This document shows positions 1 to 5,375 of a stretch of DNA of 5,457 nucleotides, one piece after another. The notes beneath the pieces were generated by a model. The model did no database searches and was not told the origin of the DNA. It was given only the letters and a program-made list of their open reading frames with translations. Every line of letters starts with the position of its first letter. The stretch's first letter is position 1. This DNA is from Spirochaetales bacterium. Its GTDB lineage: Bacteria; Spirochaetota; Spirochaetia; ARS1246. The position numbers were made by a program, and so were the translations under genes. The stretch is taken from NCBI GenBank assembly GCA_018644745.1, contig JABGPX010000851.1, positions 1 through 5,457 on the forward strand, in the 5' to 3' direction.

Positions 1-966
1 GGATGCGGCGACTCCTATGTCGACGAGAGTCCCCTCGTCCGGATCGTAACAGAACATCCGCTGCATGTCGGTTCCTGAGCTGCCGAATACCCTGCCGTCG
101 AATGTTACTGCAATCGATGTAACCGGTGAATAGGGGATCTGAGTCAAGATGCTGCTCCAGCCGGTCTGAGGAGAGAAGGAATACAGGTTTGCGGCTCCAT
201 CGGCGGTATATAAAAGATCTGTCTCCGGGTCGGTTGCCCAGATAATGCTGCTATTCCACTTTCCTTCCGGAAGTTTGATGAAGTCGTCATCTAGAGTTCC
301 GCTGCCCGGGTCAAAGCACCACAGGGTTTTGTCTTTACCTCTTCCAATGACTGTTCCGTCAGAAACCGCGGTCAACTTGCCCGACCCTTCCACCGTTCCG
401 ATGATTGCGATTTTATCTGTCTCGAAATCGAAAGTAAAGAGAGAGCTCTCCGTAGTTCCGACCACCATTGATCGGTCACTCGTGCAGACGGCATGGAGTA
501 TCCGCTCACCCTTTACTGGAGAATCTATATAGGTATATGGAGTTCGCCCTATATGCCATTCCTGGATAAGGCTGAATGGGGTCTCCTGGAATTCTCTCGT
601 AACTATTAACCCGCCGCCGGGGCCGTTCAGAGCCGCGAAAACCTGAGTTTGTCCGCAGCACACCGCGGCGGTCTGAGTGCAGTTTTCCGCGATGCCCATA
701 TCAAACACCATGCCTGTAACTCCGTGAAACATGGCCACGAAAATATGCGCCGCGTACCCGCTTGTGCCTCCGTAAACCACGCCGTCTTCGGTGATGTCGA
801 GGGCGGTTACCCTGCTCTCATCCGAAGGGATAGGTATTGAAACCGATGGGAAGCAGAGCGGGAAGGCTACCATCTGTCCTTCGGTTTTGAACGCGCCGTG
901 GACTATCTTGTCTTTGAGTTCCGTCGCGCCCGGTGAATTGTAATCGAACATTTTTCTTTCTTTCAT
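1..966 (-). CDS. Beta-propeller repeat protein, 3' end cut by window edge
   Basis: An open frame runs from ATG at 966-964 to base 1 without a stop, giving the first 322 residues. I see at least six propeller-like strand repeats, each a hydrophobic run, a D-G type turn and a second strand: about residues 53-70 (TALDITEDGVVYGG), 100-113, 158-172, 197-210, 240-256 (WATDPETDLLYTA) and 282-298 (IAVTFDGRVFGSSG). Phrases such as WCFDPGSGTL and CYDPDEGTLVDIG close the blades, as in SMP-30/quinoprotein-like propellers. A seventh blade probably lies beyond the window. No signal peptide is visible, so it is likely cytoplasmic. The gene starts 3 bases after the stop of the preceding propeller gene, which implies co-transcription and probably translational coupling. 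A second in-frame ATG at codon 6 (951) is a possible alternative start. The repeat pattern resembles the upstream neighbour, but the two are not close copies. Function is unknown; an enzyme or ligand-binding propeller acting on the imported compound is inference. Confidence 0.85.
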   Translation of the reverse strand, partial: MKERKMFDYNSPGATELKDKIVHGAFKTEGQMVAFPLCFPSVSIPIPSDESRVTALDITEDGVVYGGTSGYAAHIFVAMFHGVTGMVFDMGIAENCTQTAAVCCGQTQVFAALNGPGGGLIVTREFQETPFSLIQEWHIGRTPYTYIDSPVKGERILHAVCTSDRSMVVGTTESSLFTFDFETDKIAIIGTVEGSGKLTAVSDGTVIGRGKDKTLWCFDPGSGTLDDDFIKLPEGKWNSSIIWATDPETDLLYTADGAANLYSFSPQTGWSSILTQIPYSPVTSIAVTFDGRVFGSSGTDMQRMFCYDPDEGTLVDIGVAAS

Positions 967-969
967 GGC

Positions 970-2226
970 TTACCCCCAGTACCTGATTGGAACTTTCTTG
1001 CCGATTGCTTTGCGTTCATCAGGCATGGTTACTTTAAAGATTCCTACGGGCCTCGGACCGACATGCCCGAAGAAGAGATCGCCCTCTTTGTTTACCGCAC
1101 CGCGGGATACATAATGACTGCTCGCGTCGGGCCGGTTCAGAAGAGCAACTTCCTCCCGCTTGTTGGTGTTCGGATCCATCCTCCAGATTACACCATCCAG
1201 CCTAACGGATTCTCTTTCCGCGTCTTCCATGCTTCGCAATTTCTTTACCTCCGGGAAATCACCCTCCCACCGGGACGCGGCGTAGTACAGCATCCCATCT
1301 ACACCAAAGGTCAAACCGCCGCAGTGATCGGCGAAATACCATTCGGGAAGTGATAAATCATAGTCAGGAGTTACCGGACCAAGGTCTTCGACCCGTCCCC
1401 AAACACCGTCCTCAGGCCAGATACGCATCAGCCTGGAATTGCCAATCCAGCAGACCGCGTACACACAGTCACCTTCGGGAGATGGCGTCACGTCATAAAA
1501 AACCGAATGCCAGCCGGTTTGGTACCTGTCGTTATGGGGAAGGGTATATGGTGAGCGTTCGATTCGGCCGCTGTCCGGATCGTACCGGACAAGATGACCG
1601 TAGTCATCGGTCGTCCAAACCCGATGCCTGCTGTCGAGAAACAGGGCCTGCGCGTTTACCGATCCGATGCGTCCCAGATCTTTCCTCTCTCTTTTCTTGA
1701 TGTCATATTGAATAAGATGATCTCTCGGATATCCCAAGGCATATAGCAGTCCCCTGTCTTCATCCAACAGCAGGCATCTGCAGCCTTCTTTGGGAATGAG
1801 GGTGTCCCACCAGATAGTTTTATCTAGTTTTGTATCATAGGCCAGGAGAGCAGCTCCCCGGAAACAGCGTTCCGGATCGTACCAGGAATTCCATGGAGAA
1901 TAGGCCGGCTGATCGATCGGAGGCCCGGAGAGGTGGGTGGCCATATACATGATTCCATCATGCTGCGACGGCGCAAAGCTGTAATGGATTTTGCATTGTG
2001 TGGCTCTGCCCGAGTTTCCCGGATCGTCCACCTCCTCATCAAGGGCAAAAAGGTAATCGAGTGAATCGGTCTGTTCGTTGTAACGTACCAGCTTCACCAC
2101 TCCCCCCGGAACTCCCTCGGCGCACGCCGCCGCATAAATGCGGCCGTCGGGACCCGTCGAAAGAGACCAGCATGAATCTGAGTCCGGATGTTCTGCGAAT
2201 TGATACCATTTACAGTCGTATGCCAT
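970..2226 (-). CDS. Seven-bladed beta-propeller protein, possible lyase-like enzyme
   Basis: A complete 418-residue protein. Seven repeats with a D-G or equivalent turn between two strands are visible near residues 20-34 (STGPDGRIYAA), 81-98, 154-164 (DEDRGLLYAL), 195-206, 246-258, 304-316 (LTFGVDGMLYYAA) and 376-388, matching a seven-bladed propeller. Blade two carries KIH (H81) and MATH (H98), 17 residues apart. From memory, a KIH...ATH pair in the second blade is typical of a large bacterial propeller group that includes the ulvan lyase families PL24 and PL25, where two histidines with a tyrosine and an arginine act in catalysis. Overall identity cannot be judged here. There is no signal peptide (MAYDCKWYQF), so it should be cytoplasmic, unlike secreted ulvan lyases. 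An AAGGA lies six bases before the ATG. The gene follows the LacI-type regulator by 31 bases and precedes a second propeller by 3 bases. A non-catalytic binding propeller is the main alternative. Confidence 0.88.
   Translation of the reverse strand: MAYDCKWYQFAEHPDSDSCWSLSTGPDGRIYAAACAEGVPGGVVKLVRYNEQTDSLDYLFALDEEVDDPGNSGRATQCKIHYSFAPSQHDGIMYMATHLSGPPIDQPAYSPWNSWYDPERCFRGAALLAYDTKLDKTIWWDTLIPKEGCRCLLLDEDRGLLYALGYPRDHLIQYDIKKRERKDLGRIGSVNAQALFLDSRHRVWTTDDYGHLVRYDPDSGRIERSPYTLPHNDRYQTGWHSVFYDVTPSPEGDCVYAVCWIGNSRLMRIWPEDGVWGRVEDLGPVTPDYDLSLPEWYFADHCGGLTFGVDGMLYYAASRWEGDFPEVKKLRSMEDAERESVRLDGVIWRMDPNTNKREEVALLNRPDASSHYVSRGAVNKEGDLFFGHVGPRPVGIFKVTMPDERKAIGKKVPIRYWG
973..977 (-). promoter_or_regulatory. 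Ribosome-binding site inside the end of the upstream gene
   Basis: On the minus strand the last codons of the upstream propeller gene read TGG GGG TAA, followed by GCC and ATG. The five-G run lies six bases before the ATG at 966 and can serve as a Shine-Dalgarno. Because it overlaps the upstream coding sequence and the gap between genes is only 3 bases, translation of the second propeller is probably coupled to that of the first. A purine-rich AAAGAAAG stretch before the codon-6 ATG is a weaker alternative. Confidence 0.5.
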
Positions 2227-2257
2227 TTTTTTTCCTTATCGTTTGGATTGGTTGCTT

Positions 2258-3286
2258 TTATACAATGCTTCGGCAAGATCCACGGTCGACCATCTGCTCT
2301 TTGAGCTTTACTACCTGCGTTTCCTCGAGCCGGTGATTAAGCCGGTTGATGAGCATTTCCGCCGCAAGCTTACCCAATTGGGGCATATTGATTCGCATGG
2401 TGGTAAGAGGAGGAGTATCGACTCTGTTGTAATCCTGAGTATCCCCGTGGGCGATGGCGGATACATCCTCGGGAATCCTGATACCGAGAGATTTCGCCGC
2501 GTGAAGCACAGCCATCATGATGTTGTCATCGTCGCTCATAAACGCCGTGGGTCGCGGATTCATCGACTGAAGAGCTGTTATGCTCTTCAGCAGCGAATCC
2601 TGGTCATTCACATCTACCCTCACCCGTGAATTGTCTGTCGGGACATTGCCGGCTTCTTCAAGGGCTGCCCGGTAGGCGTGAAAGCGCCGGTTTGCCATCG
2701 GATGGAATTGTCCTTCCGGGTAATCGAAGTATGCGATATTTTTATGGCCCAGATTTATCAGATAATTTGCCGCTTCATAGGTTCCTTGAAAATCATCTAC
2801 TCCGGCGGTGTAGAATAAATCCTGGTACTCGAGGTTGTTCACGAGAACCACCGGTATTCCTATTTCTTCGAGCCGTGCAAATAAGGTTTTATCGGCAAAA
2901 TTGATCGAGAGCATCGCTTTCAAGTTGTCATGGAGTATTCTATCAAAGAGCTCTTCGGCGGACATTTTTTGGGTGAACGTCACTATTGACAGAAAGTGGC
3001 CGTTTTCCTGCAGAACCTCTTCGATCGATACTACCAGCGGTGCGAGGTGCCCGTGTGACTGGGTCCAATTAGTATCGAAGCTGTACAGCATGCCGATATT
3101 TCGGTTGCTGTGCTCTCTCCCCTTGTTTTGCTGCTGGCTTTTGAAGTACCCGAGGTCGCCGGCTACCTTCATTACTCTGTCTCTTACTTCAACAGAGATC
3201 CGGCCTTTGCCGGAGAGAACGAGGGAGACCGTCGGTATTGACACATCGGCGATAATGGCGATGTCTCTGAGTTTTGGGCTTTTGAT
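2258..3286 (-). CDS. LacI-family transcriptional regulator with ATC start
   Basis: A DNA-binding repressor with a periplasmic-binding-protein-like sensor domain. With ATC at 3286-3284 as codon 1 the product is 342 residues. The helix-turn-helix then reads KSPKLRDIAIIADVSIPTVS at residues 2-21, with D8, A10, V15, S16, T19, V20 and S21 at the same numbers as in E. coli LacI. There is no ATG, GTG or TTG between the in-frame TGA at 3322-3320 and a GTG at 3244 (codon 15). Starting at that GTG would delete half of the helix-turn-helix, so the ATC behind AAGGAG is much better. The sensor domain shows usual family landmarks: VDDFQGTYEAANYL, GHKNIAYFDYP, PTAFMSDDDNIMM, GIRIPEDVSAI, TTMRINMPQLGKLAAEML and a C-terminal MVDRGSC. 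The linker after LGY (about 48-64, FKSQQQNKGREHSNRNIG) lacks the usual ARxL hinge helix. It is first in the propeller operon and divergent from the importer genes, so it probably controls both; its ligand is unknown. Confidence 0.93.
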   Translation of the reverse strand: MKSPKLRDIAIIADVSIPTVSLVLSGKGRISVEVRDRVMKVAGDLGYFKSQQQNKGREHSNRNIGMLYSFDTNWTQSHGHLAPLVVSIEEVLQENGHFLSIVTFTQKMSAEELFDRILHDNLKAMLSINFADKTLFARLEEIGIPVVLVNNLEYQDLFYTAGVDDFQGTYEAANYLINLGHKNIAYFDYPEGQFHPMANRRFHAYRAALEEAGNVPTDNSRVRVDVNDQDSLLKSITALQSMNPRPTAFMSDDDNIMMAVLHAAKSLGIRIPEDVSAIAHGDTQDYNRVDTPPLTTMRINMPQLGKLAAEMLINRLNHRLEETQVVKLKEQMVDRGSCRSIV

Positions 3287-3292
3287 ATGTCT

Positions 3293-3298
3293 CTCCTT
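3293..3298 (-). promoter_or_regulatory. Shine-Dalgarno fixing the ATC start of the regulator
   Basis: The minus strand reads AAGGAG, six bases (AGACAT), then ATC. This is near-ideal strength and spacing for initiation at 3286. No comparable site lies before the in-frame GTG at 3244, which falls inside the helix-turn-helix. The site therefore decides the start. Confidence 0.75.
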
Positions 3299-3313
3299 CG
3301 ATTTCTCACTATC

Positions 3314-3342
3314 ATTATATCAAACCGGATGGAAATTTACCA
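3314..3342 (-). promoter_or_regulatory. Candidate promoter of the regulator-propeller operon
   Basis: On the minus strand a perfect TATAAT (3319-3314) is preceded directly by TGA, making an extended -10 (TGnTATAAT). At 17-base spacing the -35 position (3342-3337) reads TGGTAA, a poor match to TTGACA. Extended -10 promoters tolerate weak -35 boxes. Transcription would start near 3307, leaving a leader of about 20 bases before the ATC codon. It is divergent from the strong plus-strand promoter at 3380-3408. Confidence 0.6.
3320..3333. promoter_or_regulatory. Weak candidate operator centred on CCGG
   Basis: TCAAACCGGATGGA is an imperfect dyad: five of seven base pairs are symmetric, around a central CG as in many LacI-family operators. 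It lies in the spacer between the -35 and -10 of the regulator promoter, where binding would block its transcription (autoregulation). The match is modest, and the regulator lacks the usual hinge residues that read a central CG, so this is only a candidate. Confidence 0.25.
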
Positions 3343-3348
3343 GGATGG

Positions 3349-3364
3349 AGATAAATATTTATCT
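3349..3364. repeat. 16-bp perfect AT-rich palindrome between divergent promoters
   Basis: AGATAAATATTTATCT equals its own reverse complement over all 16 bases. It lies upstream of both promoters: 7 bases from the -35 position of the minus-strand promoter and 15 bases from the -35 of the plus-strand one. It could be a protein-binding site shared by the two units. Because it is almost entirely A/T it could also just be UP-element-like DNA, continuing into ATTATAAAATAAAAA before the -35 box. Confidence 0.5.
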
Positions 3365-3379
3365 ATTATAAAATAAAAA

Positions 3380-3408
3380 TTGACATGATTTTTCCCTCAT
3401 GCTATAAT
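3380..3408 (+). promoter_or_regulatory. Full-consensus sigma-70 promoter of the importer operon
   Basis: TTGACA at 3380-3385, a 17-base spacer and TATAAT at 3403-3408 match the housekeeping consensus at every position. A TGC directly before the TATAAT adds an extended -10, and an A/T-rich stretch upstream (3365-3379) resembles an UP element. Start of transcription should be near 3415, leaving a leader of about 50 bases to the first possible start codon (3464) or about 110 to the preferred one (3524). A promoter this strong for a catabolic operon implies tight repression. Confidence 0.85.
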
Positions 3409-3421
3409 CTGCAATCATGTC
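3382..3421. promoter_or_regulatory. 9-bp inverted repeat bracketing the importer promoter
   Basis: GACATGATT (3382-3390) and AATCATGTC (3413-3421) are exact reverse complements separated by 22 bases. The left arm overlaps the -35 box and the right arm covers the expected transcription start. The arms are 31 bases apart start to start, about three helical turns. The left arm is mostly not transcribed, so an RNA hairpin is excluded and a DNA-level operator is the best reading. A third TCATG core lies between them at 3397-3401. The binding protein is not identified; the divergent LacI-family regulator is the obvious candidate. Confidence 0.5.
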
Positions 3422-3451
3422 TTACATTGTGGACAAAATATTGTAATACAG

Positions 3452-3466
3452 AAAGGAGTTGCGGTG
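3452..3466 (+). promoter_or_regulatory. First of two in-frame ribosome-binding sites with GTG start
   Basis: AAAGGAGTT at 3452-3460 precedes a GTG at 3464 by five bases after GGAG plus TT. The GTG is in frame with the solute-binding-protein gene and would add 20 residues, mostly charged or polar, before the signal peptide. The same nine bases recur exactly 60 bases downstream before the ATG at 3524. It may drive a longer protein form or feed ribosomes into the main start. Confidence 0.45.
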
Positions 3467-3511
3467 GAGAAAAAGGACGCGTTTGACAATTTCTCAAGAA
3501 AAAGTTTTTCA

Positions 3512-3520
3512 AAAGGAGTT
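3512..3520 (+). promoter_or_regulatory. Main ribosome-binding site of the solute-binding protein
   Basis: AAAGGAGTT followed by AAT and ATG at 3524 places a strong Shine-Dalgarno at normal spacing. This start gives a textbook signal peptide beginning MKKLLVL, which is why it is preferred over the GTG at 3464. Confidence 0.8.
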
Positions 3521-3523
3521 AAT

Positions 3524-5230
3524 ATGAAGAAGCTTTTAGTTCTAACTGTTCTGCTATCAGTTGCATTTAGTGCATTCGGGAGCGGAGAATCTGACGATAA
3601 GACCTCAGGAGAGCCGGTCGTAGTCACCTATAAAGCGTATGACAATGTACGAGAGGACACGCCGGATTATTATTTAACTGCGATTGGTAATTATCTTCTC
3701 GAGGAATTCAACGTAAAATTGTGGACATGGCCGAGCACCGAGAGCGGTTACCGTCAAGAACTGGTAACTGATGCGGCGACCAATTCATTACCGGATATAA
3801 TAAATATCTGGGTGACCCCGAACAACGAGGAAATTACCGTACTCCAGAAGGCCGCAAGAGAGGGGCTTCTGGCGCCGCTCAACGATGCGATAAATACAGA
3901 TACTCCAACGTTGCTGGGGGCTATTAATAACAAAAAGAATTATCCGATTTACGCGCAGGAATACATGAACGATCCCGTGTATGATGGGAAACTCTACTTC
4001 CTGCCCATGTGGTACGATGTTGGTGAAAAAACACCGGCGGGTTGGACATTTTATATACGAGATGACATCCTCGCGCAGCTCGATATTGAAGTACCGATCT
4101 ATATGGACGACACCGAGCAGTTTCTGGATATTCTCCGCGATATCAAGGCGTTGAAGCCGCTGGATATGAACGACAACCCTGCATGGCCTTTGGGATCTGT
4201 TACCTATTGGAACGGATTGATGGCTACCTTTACCCGGCTTTTCGAATGGGGCGGAAATGATGGAATCGATGTCGATGGCAGCGGTAATATTTCCCATTTC
4301 ATCCAAACCGAATACCCGTGGCAGCAGATTCTTTTTATGCGTAAGCTGTTTACCGAAGGATTAATGGATCCGGAGTCAATTACCCAAACCTTTCAAGTAG
4401 GCAGACCGAAGATCGCCCAGGGGAAATACGCTGTAATGCCGGCTTTTGCCGGGGGAAGCATAAACTGGATTAAACCGTTGATTGCCGAAAGACCGGAGAT
4501 GACCAACTCTATCCTGGGAAGCTTCTACACGTACGAGGGCAAGTCAGGACCGCTGTTGGCGAACAACCTGGGTATGCAGACACACTTTCTAACTGCATTC
4601 TCCAGTAATGCCGACCTTGACGTGATAATGCCGATGGTCGACTTTTTAGCAACACCTACGGGAAATGCGACATTGGCATATGGCCTGGAGGGTGTGCACT
4701 GGGATTGGGATACAAAAGGGAATGCCGTTCTCAGAGAGGAGTTTGTAGAGCCTTACCTTTCCTCGGATGTACCGAATGTATGGAAAGAAGAGGTCGGGCT
4801 GAGCAAAATATCCTTCATGAACACTCTTTTGGGCAAAAATGTACCAAGTGCGAAGATATTCAGCGGCAGCATCGATGCAAATTACCCGCATAATCCCGGC
4901 GAAGTTGATGAAAGAAACCGTCGGATAAATGTGGCTTACAAAATAGACGAAGGCGGCATGTACACGGCGAATAAAGTTGGGCTTGGATCCCTTATAGACA
5001 AATATCCGAGAAAAGATGATGTCCAACAGCTGCTCAGTATTACATACATAAGGGACAATCTCATGTTCCCCGCCTATCTGGCCGAGAGCGAAGAGGCTGC
5101 AAGGTCCCTATATGAAAACTACCTTGCCGCGGTGAGAAAAGCCGGTATCGATGCATATATAGATTATCTGCAGGCTATATACGACGAGGATCCTGATCGA
5201 TACGTCACCTACGAAAGCTTTGGCGGTTAA
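3524..5230 (+). CDS. Extracellular solute-binding protein of an LplA-type sugar ABC importer
   Basis: A 568-residue substrate-binding protein, in the long size class (about 500-570) of LplA/family-1 binding proteins that pair with LplB and LplC/YtcP permeases. Residues 1-19 form a signal peptide: KK, a hydrophobic core LLVLTVLLSVAF, then A17-F18-G19, which fits signal peptidase I cleavage. There is no cysteine, so it is not a lipoprotein and should be free in the periplasm. Family-like segments are LPDIINIW (89-96), GLLAPLND (114-121), YDGKLYFLP (153-161), FYIRDDILAQLDIEVP (176-191), EGLMDPES (278-285) and QGKYAVMPAFAGG (299-311). Many tryptophans and tyrosines in the central region could stack on sugar rings. 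The gene sits behind a full-consensus promoter and before a permease gene, separated by a stem-loop. An upstream in-frame GTG (3464) would lengthen it to 588 residues. The substrate cannot be read from sequence; an oligosaccharide is inferred from family and neighbours. Confidence 0.93.
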   Translation: MKKLLVLTVLLSVAFSAFGSGESDDKTSGEPVVVTYKAYDNVREDTPDYYLTAIGNYLLEEFNVKLWTWPSTESGYRQELVTDAATNSLPDIINIWVTPNNEEITVLQKAAREGLLAPLNDAINTDTPTLLGAINNKKNYPIYAQEYMNDPVYDGKLYFLPMWYDVGEKTPAGWTFYIRDDILAQLDIEVPIYMDDTEQFLDILRDIKALKPLDMNDNPAWPLGSVTYWNGLMATFTRLFEWGGNDGIDVDGSGNISHFIQTEYPWQQILFMRKLFTEGLMDPESITQTFQVGRPKIAQGKYAVMPAFAGGSINWIKPLIAERPEMTNSILGSFYTYEGKSGPLLANNLGMQTHFLTAFSSNADLDVIMPMVDFLATPTGNATLAYGLEGVHWDWDTKGNAVLREEFVEPYLSSDVPNVWKEEVGLSKISFMNTLLGKNVPSAKIFSGSIDANYPHNPGEVDERNRRINVAYKIDEGGMYTANKVGLGSLIDKYPRKDDVQQLLSITYIRDNLMFPAYLAESEEAARSLYENYLAAVRKAGIDAYIDYLQAIYDEDPDRYVTYESFGG

Positions 5231-5270
5231 TTTTTCCGCTATTGCGTAGGCTGATACTAGAAAGTCTTTG

Positions 5271-5333
5271 ACCGCTATAAACAGGGGGTTTGCATGTATC
5301 TGCAAACCCCCTTTAAATATACTGAATAGCGGT
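5271..5333 (+). repeat. 8-bp outer inverted repeat enclosing the terminator-like hairpin
   Basis: ACCGCTAT (5271-5278) and ATAGCGGT (5326-5333) are exact reverse complements and enclose the hairpin at 5283-5312, so the transcript can form nested stems. A further CCGCTAT at 5236-5242, just after the stop codon, could pair with the same right arm, giving an alternative fold. Whether the structure stabilises the upstream message or modulates read-through is inference. Confidence 0.55.
5283..5312 (+). terminator. Strong intercistronic stem-loop, probably a partial terminator
   Basis: AGGGGGTTTGCA pairs perfectly with TGCAAACCCCCT (12 bp) around a six-base loop TGTATC, 53 bases after the binding-protein stop. 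The tail reads TTAAATAT rather than a full U-run, so termination may be incomplete. Such hairpins between a binding-protein gene and its permease gene commonly keep binding-protein mRNA in excess by protecting its 3' end or by reducing read-through. Confidence 0.75.
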
Positions 5334-5375
5334 GTTAAGCTGCATTTTATGTTTTAATGAAGAAGGCAAAGGAAC

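Noticed and set aside
245..840. Plus-strand open frames at 245-532 and 649-840
   Set aside because: They lie inside the continuous minus-strand propeller frame, are Ser/Pro or His/Arg-rich without recognisable domains, and lack Shine-Dalgarno sites. They are antisense shadows.
970..2226. Oligogalacturonate lyase (PL22) or WD40 protein
   Set aside because: The characteristic N-terminal sequence pattern of oligogalacturonate lyase is not seen, and the blades lack the regular GH...WD spacing of WD40 repeats.
1063..2629. Plus-strand frames opposite the 418-residue propeller and the regulator (for example 1350-1700, 1998-2336, 2243-2629)
   Set aside because: The minus-strand genes have clear repeats, family motifs and ribosome-binding sites, while these plus-strand translations have neither motifs nor start signals.
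3244..3246. GTG at 3244 as start of the LacI-family regulator
   Set aside because: It falls at V15 in the middle of the helix-turn-helix. Starting there would remove helix one, and no Shine-Dalgarno precedes it.
3382..3421. The GACATGATT/AATCATGTC repeat as an RNA leader hairpin or riboswitch
   Set aside because: The left arm lies in the -35 region, upstream of the expected transcription start, so it would not be in the transcript from this promoter.
3415..3627. Minus-strand 70-codon frame across the importer promoter and signal peptide region
   Set aside because: It is antisense to the binding-protein start and the promoter region, with low-complexity sequence and no start signal.
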